Shown: positions 1 to 10,955, numbered from the stretch's first letter. The stretch is 64,000 nt of DNA from Capitulum mitella (GCA_030062745.1 CP099840.1:29143006-29207005); one strand, 5' to 3'. Notes: generated from the sequence alone by a model not told the origin. A program made the numbers and translations.

Positions 1-407
1 TGGACTGTCAATCAATGCTTTCCACTACTGACACCATGCCCCCCCCTACCCTCGGCCATGCCTAGCCAGTGTCCGCCCGACGCTCAGTGGCAGCCACAAT
101 GTTGAAATTATGTGATTGTTAATTATGTGATTTGTTCATGCAACTGCAAATCAGTCTGATTTCTACATGTTGTTCCTACTGTACTTTTTGCCATGAAATG
201 ACCCCAGCTTGAAAGGTTCAAAAGGCTGAATATTTGATCCAAATATTTGAATGTACCCATCCAAATATTCAAATCCAAAAACCCATCCACATTGTCAGGT
301 CTATTACCATTGCAAGGAGAAAAGCCAGCAGAAATGTCTGGATGGGGTATGTGGCAACCCGCAGTGAATGGCATTTGTCAACACAAGGTGCAGCCAAATT
401 GGAGTTG

Positions 408-522
408 CCCCCCTCCCTAGGCCTGCATTTTTTTGTAAAAACCATTGCACATCATCAGCCCAGCAGACAGTTTTCCCATGATTTCAGTTCACACTGAGCT
501 CAGGGCCCCCACTTAAGAAAAT
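408..522 (-). repeat. Dispersed repeat, copy A (inverted relative to 61842-62010)
   Basis: Read on the minus strand this segment runs from a GGGGGCCCTGAGCTCAGTG-like start through AACTGAAATCATGGGAAAAC to an AAAAATGCAGGCCTAGGG end. It matches block by block, in the opposite orientation, the segment at 61842-62010 near the right end of the window. A G-rich edge, an A/T-rich core and no coding potential suggest a short non-autonomous transposable element. No target-site duplication was identified. Confidence 0.65.
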
Positions 523-1146
523 CTTGTTTGTGCCCCTGTCTGTTGGCATGCATAAGTTACAGCAATCCAAGTCATAGATCATCTTCACAACCTAAGTAGA
601 GATGGGGCTGGGTTGACCTGTTCCCACCCTTGTCAAGAATGTCTTGTGTTTGGGTTATATTGTTATGGTGTGAATGACTTTTAGTGCTGAAGGTGCACAT
701 ATTGGGACATTTGTTGGTGGATCAGTTTCTTCTGTCCTTTTGATTGTGTGTGAGTGTAATATGTGTGCATGTTAGCACCTGCACTGGCAGGGGCAAAAAT
801 TGCCCTCCCATCACTTTTTTTGTGCATGTAACTTCCACAATAACAGTGCTTGAGACCTGAAATATTATCCTTCTTTTGCTGAACTCCTGGTGCATCTTCT
901 GTATTTCAGAATATTTAAATCATTGTTAACTTTGTCACTACAGCCCTGCAAAATAGTGAGGCCGGTTCCACGGCCTATTCGCAAGTGGCGGTGGATGGCC
1001 GCAGGTATGTCAGGTCATGTCCAGGCGAAAGAATGGGTGCTGTGTTGTGTGTGGAATAGGTTGTGTCAGACAGTCAGCTACAAAACACCTTGGGGAGAGA
1101 CCGTGATAAATGTACAATCCACATTTAGAGGTAGCCTAGGTTCGAG

Positions 1147-1659
1147 GTCAAAAAGAATTGAATGACAGACATCAACATTTCATCTTTTTCTCACAGGTCT
1201 ATTCATTTATTTGCAAGGAAACTTTATCTGGGGTTTGTGTTCTAGATTATTGTACTTACTCTGAAGTGAAGTGACCTATGTCAGGTCAGTCGGGATTCAT
1301 TTTCAGTTGAGGTCAGGTATTGAAAACGTGGCATTTTGTGCATGGGCCATAGAGGAATTTGGCATGGGCGGTAGTTGCATGATGAATGGAGGTGCCTCAA
1401 GGCATAGATAAACTAGGTAAAGGGTATCCAGTGCTTGAATAACCCACCAGATTGTGTTATGCTCGATTTTTACAGAATGCAGCATTTTCAGGCATTGACA
1501 TGAGTTGACCTTGATTGACCTGACCTGGAGTAATCTTGCATTGTGGTTATGCAAGTCTGTCATACGGACTGGGGTTCGGCAAAATTCTGTTATAATTGGT
1601 TAGATATGTTTGGGGAAAAGAAAAATGCCACTTTTTCGACTTTTGACCTGTTTTGACCC
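1147..1659. promoter_or_regulatory. Cluster of AGGTCA/TGACCT half-sites
   Basis: Half-sites lie at 1147-1152, 1272-1277, 1283-1288, 1310-1315, 1506-1511, 1516-1521, 1521-1526 and 1644-1649, with a near match (TGACCC) at 1654-1659. They form two direct repeats with 4-bp spacing (1506/1516 and 1644/1654) and one everted pair with 5-bp spacing (1272/1283). AGGTCA is the core of nuclear receptor sites. The cluster lies about 1.4-1.9 kb upstream of the first visible GST exon. It could be a receptor-responsive element or simply part of an old repeat, since a similar cluster lies at 37086-37301. Confidence 0.3.
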
Positions 1660-2537
1660 TGATAGACTTGATTAAGGTCTGTCAGTTTTTAAAGGTTGTA
1701 AGATCACAGCCACATTCTTGTGCACAAAGTTTGGTTACAATTGTCTGAAGAGATCAGGAGATAGGGGGGAGTGGAGGTGGATTTGTTCCACACCACCAGC
1801 ACCCTCTCAGTAGTACTCGCCGTTTGGCCACCTTCGACAGTACCGGGGGGTTGGTGCGAAAACATCACCAGCCATTTCCAAACCTGACATGCTAGAGCAA
1901 CAAAACAAAAAAGAGCATGTAGCGTGATCTTTTCACTACACGTTGATAACCAGTTTGGCCCTTTAAGTCGCACAGTGCCTTTGCTACAGCCGACGTCAAA
2001 GGAGGTCATCTCAATATATTTTGGTTTTCATTGGATCCTATGGGACGTCACTGATACACAATAACACATCTTGGAATTACCATACGGGATGTGACGTAAA
2101 GGCCGCTTTTGAGGGACCCAAAACAACTTTTGACTGTGAATAAGGACAGCTACTGTCGCTACGCAATTCAGCGTTTTAGATCACATCATAACCCCACCCA
2201 GGTCACTAAAATGTCACAAACGTCAGTGAACTCAGTTTATGATCTGACAAGATCGAACCAAATAAGGATTAATGCGCGGAGATCTTCACCACGTGGGTGA
2301 CACCCATGCACAATATGAACTTCGCACAATACAAGACTGCGTATCGTAAATCACCTGAAACATGCTTGTGACCCGATGACGACGGTTGCCGTAACGTGAT
2401 TTCTCCAAGCCATGCCCCAAGAAAGAGATAGGTCAGTCATCTGTCAAGATTCAAGACCCAGCTTTGCAAAATTCTAGGGTGATCGGAGCCATCGTTCCGG
2501 GGAACGTACGAAAACGTCAGGGCTGATTGTGCCAAAC

Positions 2538-2568
2538 CACCCCCCCCCCCACCCCCCACCCCCACCTC
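2538..2568. repeat. C-rich run (G-quadruplex potential on minus strand)
   Basis: This is a nearly pure cytosine run broken by single adenines. The minus strand has at least four runs of five or more G separated by one T, which is the pattern of a G-quadruplex. No gene context makes a function clear. Confidence 0.7.
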
Positions 2569-2689
2569 TAAGGACGTAGCCAAGTAGGAATGAGTGGTGG
2601 TAGGGGGAGGGTCGCGCCCTTTGGGGAAAAGGTAAGGGCCCTGTTGACCCCTTTGAGAGTTTACAGGATTTCTAAACATGGACCCTGAG

Positions 2690-2865
2690 GCCAGAGGAGA
2701 CTCTCTGTTGTTATAGGAGGGTCGTAGAAGGCCCCTGGAGGCTATATGAATCTCCTTAATGCTAAAGCAGGCCCCTCGAACCTGTAGGAGGCCCCCTGGT
2801 ACTTTAGGAGGCCCTTGCGAATGATAAAGTCCCTTTTAGAGTATGGGAGGCCACCTTAGGACTGC
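2690..2865. repeat. Short block of GGCCCCT-type degenerate repeats
   Basis: Phrases such as GGAGGCCCCTGG, GCAGGCCCCTCG, GGAGGCCCCCTGG and GGAGGCCCTTGC recur every 20-30 bases. The motif resembles the core of the long array at 8950-10955. This is probably another fragment of the same minisatellite-bearing repeat family. Confidence 0.5.
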
Positions 2866-3034
2866 TTGGCTGAGGCCACCTTCGGGTGAGGAAGCCGCTT
2901 TCTGAGGATCCGCCCGTCCCCCTTGGCCGATTCCTGGCTGCGTGTCTGCCCACTCCGGTATCGGCGACGGGAAATACAATAGCCTTTGGAAAATAATAGT
3001 AGCATGATGTAACGTGTAGGAACATCTGTTTCAG

Positions 3035-5463
3035 CTTGCGCAGCCCATCCGTCTTTTGTTGGAGTACACTGGAGAGAAATATGTGGACAAAAAATATGAA
3101 TGCGGCCCGCCGCCCGACTTCGACAAGTCCTGCTGGTTCGATGTCAAAGAAACACTGAAGCTGGACTTTCCAAACGTGAGTCGCAAATTTACGTGCTTGG
3201 ATGTTGGTGTTTGTAAGTGGCAGTTATCAATATTTCTTTTGTTCCACTTTATGCAGCTTTTTCGTTTTAGGTTAAACCCGTTGCATAGAGTGGTGGGCTA
3301 AATCCAGGCGCAGATCTAAGGTTTCATCGCACAAGTATGTGCTGTAGCTATCTTATCATTCTCGGGGGTGGCCTGTTGACTGTGATCAGCCGTGTGATCT
3401 TGACCTGAACTGTGTGGCTGTCGGTGGGTTTGCAATATTTGACTGGCGGCGCGGCTGTGGCAGCTGCCGTACCTGATCGACGGGGACACGCGCGTCACGC
3501 AAAGCAACGCGATTCTGCGCTACATCGCCCGCAAGCATGACCTGCTGGGCAAGACTGAACAGGAGCGGGTGCGCGTGGACATCATGGAGAACCAGGCGAT
3601 GGACTTCAGGAACGGCCTGGTGCGCCTCTGCTACAATCCCAACTTTGTGAGTTGTCTCGACCAGAGGACGGCCTCTCTGCTGGGCTCAGCGACGGCTCTC
3701 TAGCAAGCTGTAATTTAAGTGTGCGTGCCAGGCGTGCTGAGATTGCACTGGCAGGGCTGCTGCTATCGGCATCAGGATTGTGTGGAATGAGCGTGACGGG
3801 TTAATGTAACTGGAGGGAGGTAGTTGTGCTGCCATTGTTTTAGACTCACGTTGCCAGCTTCAGGATGAGCTGTCTGGGACTGCACTGGCGAGGTTGCTGC
3901 TCATAGCGATTCCGATTTTTCTTTGTGGAATGAGCGTGACTGGTTAATGTAACTGGAAGGAGGAAGTTGTACTAGTATTGTTTTAAACAGGCGTCACCTG
4001 TTTCAGGACGAGCTGAAAGATGAGTATCTGAAGAGCGTCAAAACGACGATCGAGAGGTTTGCCAAGTTCCTCGGCGATCGCAAGTGGTTCGCCGGTGATA
4101 ATGTAAGTGTCTCGGGTCCGACTTAGGCCACTTGGCACGGTGAGCTGTTCAGACAAACTGCTGGGCGAAGGTGGGCGTCGTAATCTCGCGGTTCTTGCCG
4201 AGTTTTAGATGGTTTATGTGATGGAAGATGTGCTGCATGTTTTGCAAAAAAGCGGGAGATGTCAAAAAGACACTGGGAATGTCTCGCATTCGGAATGTCT
4301 GACATGTGACGTTTCCTTGCACTAAAGCAGTGCTTTAGAGAGATGTCATTGCCATCATTGCTTTCATGTCTGAAGAATTTTTCTCAAATTGACCATGGTA
4401 GTTGATGCAGCTCACCAAAAATATGAATTCGAACTATAATTACCTGTTTGAAGACGAACGATTCATTGTGTATCCAAAACATATTTTTACAGTGCGCCGC
4501 AGTCGCGGAATTTGGGATGTGGCAGCGGGCTGTTAGGGCTCATCATTCGCTTGCAGCAACTTACGTGCAAGGCTTTTCTCTCGCAAGGCGATGCGAGAAG
4601 AAATAATATTGTGCAGACTGCGTATCGGTCACACTTATGCGACCCATGGCTACCTGTTGCGTGGGGCTGATAGGCCTCTTTGCCATCGATGTGGTGCCTT
4701 CCTGACTGTCAACCACGTGATCGTATCCTGTCCACACTTGATTGAAGAGCGTTCATTTCTTTTTGGACAGCATGTTTCGTCTGTGACGCTCTGCGATGTG
4801 CTTGGGGACAATTCGCGTTTTCTTGAATCCAAACAGCTCTTTTTGTTTCTGAAAGACGCTGACTTCGAGGCTGTTTACACACCTCACCAGTTACATAAAG
4901 CAACCTCGTATGGGCAAAAAATGGCCTCAGTAGTCGGCGCGCCCGAAAACACCAGTAAATAACAAAAATGGACGCTGCGAAGACGCTGCCGATGAAAAGC
5001 TTATTTCAAAGGCACTTAACCCTCGCCAAAAAACATGCGATAGCAGGTGCTAGACACATAGATTATCGTCTGATTTTGTTATGTTGTCGGCTGGTATGCT
5101 GGGTATTGGAGCTGGAGACGCTCCGCCTGGACAGTCGCACGGCGCCCTGTCCAGTCCTGGCTGTCGGCTGGACTGCCTGTGTCTCATTGTCAGCTGTGCT
5201 CCGTGCGTTGGTTTGGGTGCGCGTGGTTTCGCCAGCTGACGGGCTGCCGTCCGCTGCCGCAGCTTACCGTCGTCGACTTCGTCATGTACGAGCTGCTGGA
5301 CCAGCACCGCATCCTGGACTCCAGCCTGCTGGAGCCGCACGACAACCTAGTCAAGTTCCTGCAGCGCTTCGAGCAGCTGGAGCCCATCAAGAAGTACATG
5401 GAGAGTGACCGCTTCATGAAGAAGCCGCTCAACAACAAGACGGCCAAGTTTGGAAACGAATGA
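3035..5463 (+). CDS. Mu-class glutathione S-transferase (four exons; first exon not found)
   Basis: Exons are 3035-3175, 3464-3646, 4007-4102 and 5263-5463 (TGA stop). All sit between AG acceptors and GT donors and all junctions are phase 0. Together they give 206 residues. Mu-class enzymes are about 218 residues, so roughly 12 N-terminal residues, including the catalytic Tyr of the GYW-IRG motif, are missing. The sequence opens with LAQPIRLLLEYTGEKY, has the mu-type loop around GPPPDFDKS, then DFPNLPYLIDG with the cis-Pro, and QSNAILRYIARKH, which holds the glutathione-site Gln-Ser. The all-alpha C-terminal domain follows (KWFAGDN, LTVVDFVMYELLDQHRI) and the protein ends in KFGNE. Family knowledge says it conjugates glutathione to electrophiles in the cytosol as a dimer. 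Intron 2 has a tandem duplication and intron 3 a LINE relic. The class call is secure, the missing exon is the only gap, and I see no disabling change. Confidence 0.93.
3728..4010 (+). repeat. 143-bp tandem duplication in GST intron 2 that copies the 3' splice site
   Basis: The segment TGTGGAATGAGCGTGAC occurs at 3781 and 3924, and the acceptor-like CAGGATGAGCTG at 3861 mirrors the true acceptor and exon start CAGGACGAGCTG at 4004. Both offsets are 143 bp. The unit edge TGCACTGG recurs at 3744 and 3881 (offset 137, so there is an indel). Around 3728 a weaker third version (CCAGGCGTGCTGAG) of the exon edge is visible. The duplication has left a decoy acceptor upstream of exon 4007-4102. Only the distal copy continues into coding sequence (DELKDEYLKSVK). 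Confidence 0.75.
4500..4962 (+). mobile_element. LINE (non-LTR retrotransposon) ORF2 3'-end relic
   Basis: The reading frame from 4591 to 4962 encodes LCRLRIGHTYATHGYLLRG, then a Cys-rich stretch LCHRCGAFLTVNHVIVSCP. This is the arrangement seen downstream of the reverse transcriptase and RNase H in I/Jockey-type elements. The frame extends upstream without an obvious start (FSRKAMREEII) and ends at TAA 4960-4962. Only the C-terminal part is present, with no reverse transcriptase, so it is a 5'-truncated dead copy within GST intron 3 in the gene's own orientation. The clade assignment is tentative. Confidence 0.8.
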
Positions 5464-5614
5464 AATGTTGCGGTATGCAGCGGTGTATCAAGGCCACATT
5501 TCAGAACGGCTTTGATCCTTTTATAAGGCTTTGCGTCGCATTTACATTTTTATCGGTTATCGCTCATGCAGGCCTGGCTTCCTTTTTTCGTCTTTGTACT
5601 GCGAAACGTTGATT

Positions 5615-5620
5615 AATAAA
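5615..5620 (+). promoter_or_regulatory. GST polyadenylation signal AATAAA
   Basis: A canonical AATAAA lies 152 bp after the GST stop codon, followed by an A-rich and then T/G-rich stretch. Cleavage is expected 10-30 bp downstream. Confidence 0.75.
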
Positions 5621-8600
5621 ACAAAGAATTTGATGGAATCGTGGGTGATGGGTTTATCTTGTCAGGCTTACGGGCGTGGTTGGATTTAAAGGTATGGATT
5701 TGTATCGTGTATGTTTATGTATTAGGTGCGTAAGATAACCCTTTTATTTTGATTTTTGGTTGTTTCTTTGAATTTGAATTTAATCAGGTGATTTGATAGG
5801 GTGATATTCGGAATCAGAGTTCATGCTAAGTAGAGCTTGTTCCATAGGCTCCTACCCCTACACCCGATGGCGCAGTCCCAGGCAACGGCTGATTTTGCGT
5901 CGAAAATTAAACGTGGCGCCAGGAGTGCGACACGACCATGCGGTAGCGTGACCCGATGCCAGAACGTTTGGGCGTGCACTGGTTACACCGCAGCATACCA
6001 AACGGAACGGATGCGCGATGTATGGCAAACTTTAAGGCAGAAAGACCGGGCGACCAACTGACGTAATTTTGTCATCTTTGGCATTCCCTGAAAAACGCCT
6101 CAACATGGCTCTGGCCCCGTCAGCTACGAAAGTGCTCCGTCGCGCCTATATTCAGCGGTCTACCGTGCTCCGATTGAACAATCATGAAGTTGAAGCCGAA
6201 CGTAGAACAGCGTCCGGACCAGCATCACGTTGGAGACGCCGACGGGAGTGTTCCTGTCGGCGCCGATAACCAGGACCGGGCGTCCGCAGCACCTGAGCAG
6301 CCGCATCAGCCGTGTTATGTAAGCGCATCTGCCGCCGTCGGCCGCGCGTCGTAAATCGCGACGAAACGCTCCAGATACATGTCGAGTGCTAGAGCAGCCA
6401 TTTATCGTCTTACCTGCCTCGCATTCCGCGAATACTAGCTTTTCGACGCCATCTCGCCATGGTGCGCCTTCTCGCTGACTGGTTTGGAAGTCTGTAGTCT
6501 GGCCCACCGTCGGTGTCTTCCGCTTCGTTTCCGAAATTTCTGCTGCGCGTCATTTCACTCAAACGGGGCAGCTTGGATGTACCTCGACCAGATGGTGGCG
6601 GATCCAAAATTGGGCCAGAGGCTCGCCACGTCCGATTTTGGTGTCTGTGCGAGGAAAAGACCGGTGATATGAATTAAACGTTCTTCCTAAAACCGGTGCT
6701 GTCAGGCGATTCAGGGCACTAAGAGACAGCACTTTCAGCACTTAATTCCTTATGGCCACTTCCTCGAAAATGAATTAGCAAAGCCGAAGCACAAAGTTTA
6801 ACTGTTAGTGCTCGTACGTCACATTGCGAACATGCAAGTATCCCTGGAATATTTATAATTTCGCCTCTAATGGGCCCTACCACAGAACCTAAGGGTCGCA
6901 GGGATTGGCTGTGCATCCCTGACCCTCCTGACGCGTCCCTGCGACCCGCTCCATCTGATAGCTAAGCGTCATCACTGTCATATGCGACATATGGAGTCTG
7001 GACAGGGCCAACCTGAGCACGACATAGAAGGGATCTTGGGCGTGTCACTGCTAGCCACCAGCGCACTCTGAGGCGTGACACAACCAGCACCATCTTGTGG
7101 TAAGCACCAACGGCAGCAATGTCATCTGGATCAGCACTAGGTTCGGCAAGACACGATCTTTTACCGTACATGTGGAAAGATGTAAAGAAGATATGGAATG
7201 TTACATAATATGCAGGATATGTGGAATATGCCCGTAGGAAGGCGTGGGAGGGTCTTGTCTCGACCGGAGGGCTATACCTCGTGCATGAGCCTGCACTTGC
7301 GCCGCGTGGTGTGGAGTCAGTGGCTGCGGCTTGTGCCTCTCCGTCACCTTTGCCGGACACGGGTGTCTCCACGTGGCGGCAGACAAGCCAGAGGGAGAGA
7401 TAGTCGGAACCACGCGCGACCGGCAGCGCCGCATACTTGATCCGCCCTATCGTTATGTAAACCAACAACGCACGTATCAGTTCACGAGGATAGAGGTCAT
7501 ACTGATAACGAAGTACTCATAGCTCCCGGTCACCGTTATTCCGTCAAACTTTTCGACCGGTGGGCCGAAACGGCCGGTACATCGGAAAACCGACAGACTG
7601 AGAAGCCAGCTGGTGAGTCAAAGGCACCGCACAGCCATCGTCACTAGAGGCGAAGGTAAAACAACATCGCTGCTCAAGGCTTGTGAATATAGTCTCGGGA
7701 GCCTTCGAACAATGAAACCGAAACGGTCAGACGGGAATCTCTTTGACGAACGCGACAGCCGCACACCAACTACGACTAAAAAATCAAGTATGCAACTTCA
7801 GCTGCGAACCAAGCATGAGGTCAAGTGCATTCAGCATGGGACAGACTGCTGGCCTAGACGTTCGGTAAAGTAAGCAGTAGTTCGATATTCGACATACAGG
7901 AGAAAACGATGACCTACTGAATTATTCCCAAATGGTTGAAAAGCTCCTAACGGCACCGAAGAGCCTTAAACTTATTTCCTAGGGACCACCACAGCTTGGG
8001 CATCACAAACTCTAAAAACGCGAAAGAAAAAAGTAGCAAAGTAGAAGTCCCATACCTACTAAAACCATCAACCGACCCCTCATTCCAAACAGCGACGACG
8101 GAAAAGGGGGGGGCAGGAGGGGCAAAACTATGTTTTTGCCCCCCAGAAATTTCGGTCACTGCACCACGCAGAATCATAAAAATTAACCTTACGCCATCAA
8201 AAAAAAATAATAATAATTATGGGAGCATCGGCGACAGACGATAACAGTTTTCGCAAAATTTAGTACAAATCCGAAGGTTTTTTCAGATATGGTAGTCATT
8301 AAATTTGATGGTACTCGGCGCCCATTACAAGACACGACGATTCTGGCGATGATTTCAGGAGCAATCAGAACAAGTTTACGAGGCAGCCTTTTGTATCAAA
8401 CGTGACGTCAATAGGGAGAAATATAACCGTTTTTGTGGACATTTATGCATGTGCGTAGGAACAAGGGGAAGGGCGGAGGGCTGGGCCATGGCCCCACTTT
8501 TTTTGGAATTTAACATTAGTTCTACCGGGAAAATTATATCATATTTATTACATCTTAACCTTATGTGATTGCAGCGGTACTCAGTTTGATGTATGTTGAG

Positions 8601-8949
8601 ATTCTTTTTTGTATACCATGCGTAGTGGTGTTGTTGGGCATGGAACTGATGGTTAATCCCTTGGACACTCTGGCAAGATGGTTCCGTCCATTACAGTGTG
8701 GGTGTAGCCGGGGGGGGGGGGCAAAGGAGCCATGCCCCCCCCCCGCTGGAGGCCAAGCGGGGCCAACTGCGCATTTCTTTGTTTGAGACGTGAGGCGATA
8801 GCGTGAGGCACACGCTGGCCGTGTTACATTCCCCGAAACAGACAACTAAAGCGAAATAAGAATATTTTAAGCATTAAAGAAGACTTAAGAACCAAAAGGA
8901 AACGCACTCCGAATATACAAGAAAGCTTTGTGCTGTGAAGATAGGCCCG
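5621..8949. other. Intergenic DNA between GST and minisatellite
   Basis: I see no gene here. The longest frame (minus strand, 6962-7468, 168 codons) has no recognisable motif, no supporting splice structure and several equally open overlapping frames, so I do not call it. The stretch contains a 12-bp inverted repeat (6893-6947), an A-rich tract near 8199-8218, and two G-run/CCATGGCCCC-type repeat edges near 8465-8510 and 8700-8765 that resemble the ends of common arthropod interspersed repeats. Confidence 0.6.
6893..6947. repeat. 12-bp perfect inverted repeat
   Basis: GGGTCGCAGGGA at 6893-6904 is the exact reverse complement of TCCCTGCGACCC at 6936-6947, with a 31-base loop. It is isolated in intergenic DNA and no function is evident. 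Confidence 0.6.
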
Positions 8950-10955
8950 TTGTCTGAATGAGCGTTTAGGGGCCTTTGCTAGCTTGTAGGGGAGTTCACT
9001 GCTTGTCTGAGGAGAGCCCCCTGTAGACCCATAAAGGGCCCCCGCCAACCTCTGAAAGGACCTCCTTTCGGTCTGGAAGAAGGCCCTGCTCCTGCCTCCA
9101 GAGGTCGACAGAGGCCCTTCACAGACAGATAGGGCGCCCTCTACAGACAGGCGGTGACCCCCTGGCCAACAGGGGCCCCTAAACGATCATTCAGGAGTCC
9201 CTGCTTTCCTGTAAAGATGCCCTTGCCGACCTGTAACAGACACCCGCGAGGTCGGCAGGAACGTCTTTACAGGTGAGCATGGACCCTGTTTACACTTCAG
9301 CGGGGCACCTTTACAAACCGACAGTAATTTTAACTACATGGGGCCCCACTGATTACGAGGATCAGGCGCGGATCCAAAGGGGAAGTAATTGGGGTGACCG
9401 CCCCTCCCCGCTGAGTCCTGAGGAGGCACCCATGTTGGACTTAAAAGCAGTTCAGAAGGCGCCCCATATGAGCTTCACGGGGCCTCTATAAAAACCTGAC
9501 GGGCTCTTGATGCAGTCAGAGAGGCCTCCTGGAGGGCTAGATGACCTCTGAGACGCATAGAGGGCCCCTGAAGCTCCCAAAGGGCTCCTGAGACCACAAC
9601 AGGGTCCCAACACGGCAGGGTGTTTCCGAGACCTCCAGATGGCTCATCCCTAGAGGGCCCCTGTGAGTGAAAAGCTGAAGGTTCATGATGTAGTCAGAGG
9701 GCTTCCGGGAGGGTTAATGAGACCCTGACACGGTGAGATGGCCCATAAGATAAAAAGAAGGGGCCTTGAAACTCTTCGATGGCCCCTGGGACTGCAAGGG
9801 GCCCCGACACGGCAAAGGGTTCTTAAAACCGTCAACATTGTCAGAGAGGCGCCTGAGACGGAAAGAACTTCAGATGGTGCCTGGCACGGCATGAGGAGAC
9901 CCTGGCCAGCCAGAGGGGCCCTCTGAACGGGGACTCGTCAGTGACCTTCTCAACCTCGAGAGGAGCCACAAATGGGCTACGCTAGCGTTTTTGAAACATT
10001 GGGGGTTCTTGATGCTGCCAGGGGCCCCCGGGAAGGTCAGGTGGTTTCTGAGACGGCAAGATGGGCCTGTACCCTGCCTATGACCCCTGAGACCGCCAAA
10101 ATGGTCGCAGGGCCCCTGCGAGACAATGATGATAAGAGGGTCTCTGAGACGGTATTTGGGTTTTATGGGGGCGCTGGACGGCCAGAGGGTCTCCGAGTGT
10201 AATAAGCGGGCTCTTGGCACGGGCAAGATTCCCCTGAGACTACCATTGGGTCCCATGAAGCGCCAACAAAACGCCTAGAGTTGTTACGGCTAGAGGGACC
10301 CTAAAAGACTGCCAGGTATACCTCATGCAACAGAGGAAGACCACTGATACAGCCATGGGGACCACCGGAGGCGTCCACAGGGTCTATGACACTGCACAGG
10401 GGGCCTGAAATTGCCAAAAGGTCTTTTGTAATTGACAGAGGGCCCCTGAGACGGCAAAAATGTCTCCCAGAGACGATAAGAGAGGTATCCAGGACCGCAG
10501 GGGGTCCACTGGGACTGCTAGAGAGGGACCTTTGAGACTGCTAACTAGAAGCCTCTAGCAATAGGGGCCCCTGAGACGACCAGAGGGGCCCCCGAAACTA
10601 CTAGACCTTGAGACGTCCAGACTGCTCCTGAAACGACTAAAGGACTTAGACGATTGCAAGATGATTGCCCTGTCACGGCAACGAGAGACTTATAGAGGGC
10701 CCTTTTTGGTGTCTGAGGGGCTCCTTAGACGGCAAAAACGTCCCAGGGACGACAGGAGGGAACCCGAGATGGTATAGGCGTCCCTGAAACTACCAGATGG
10801 GTCCCTGAAACTGTCTGAGGTGCCCCTGGAACTGCCAAAGGATGGCCTGAGACGTCCCGCGGAACACGTGAAACTGTAAAAGGAACCTGAGACCACTAGA
10901 GGATCCTGGCACGGCAGACGGCCCGAGAGCACCAAAAGTGCCCCTGTGACTGCGG
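8950..10955. repeat. Degenerate GGCCCCTGAGAC minisatellite, about 2 kb
   Basis: The whole stretch consists of diverged units of about 21-23 bp around the core GGGCCCCTGAGACGGCAA. Clear versions are at 10440-10456, 10564-10575 and 10580-10590. A longer phrase beginning TTGATGCAGTCAGAG (about 9508) returns as ATGATGTAGTCAGAG (about 9684) and TTGATGCTGCCAGGG (about 10009), each followed by a GGGAGGGT-like and a CTGAGACGG-like block. This suggests a higher-order period near 165-175 bp. Divergence between units is high, so the array is old. It ends at an (ATTAA)n tail. Confidence 0.75.
9208..9273. repeat. 25-bp imperfect inverted repeat (hairpin) inside the minisatellite
   Basis: The left arm 9208-9232 and right arm 9249-9273 pair over 25 bp with four mismatches around a 16-base loop. 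The arms read CCTGTAAAGAT...GCCGACCT and the reverse. The repeat units change orientation here, so this may be an inversion breakpoint within the array. Confidence 0.65.

Larger units (their letters stand above)
1..3034. other. Non-coding DNA upstream of, or intron 1 of, the GST gene
   Basis: No reading frame here resembles a known protein and no strong exon is visible. The stretch holds an inverted copy of a dispersed repeat (408-522), short AATATTTGAATA-like motifs near 225-290, a cluster of AGGTCA half-sites (1147-1660), a C-run (2538-2568) and a block of GGCCCCT-type repeats (2690-2865). The GST exon that should encode the start methionine and the catalytic Tyr was not found here, so this may be intron 1, or the exon may lie left of the window. 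Confidence 0.6.

Noticed and set aside
694-720. TYWDICWW reading that resembles the GYWDIRG start of mu-class GSTs
   Set aside because: No start codon in good position and no GT donor after the motif. The Gly and Arg-Gly needed are absent. Probably chance.
6962-7468. 168-codon minus-strand frame in the intergenic region
   Set aside because: No recognisable motif, and comparable open frames overlap it on both strands in a locally GC-rich patch.
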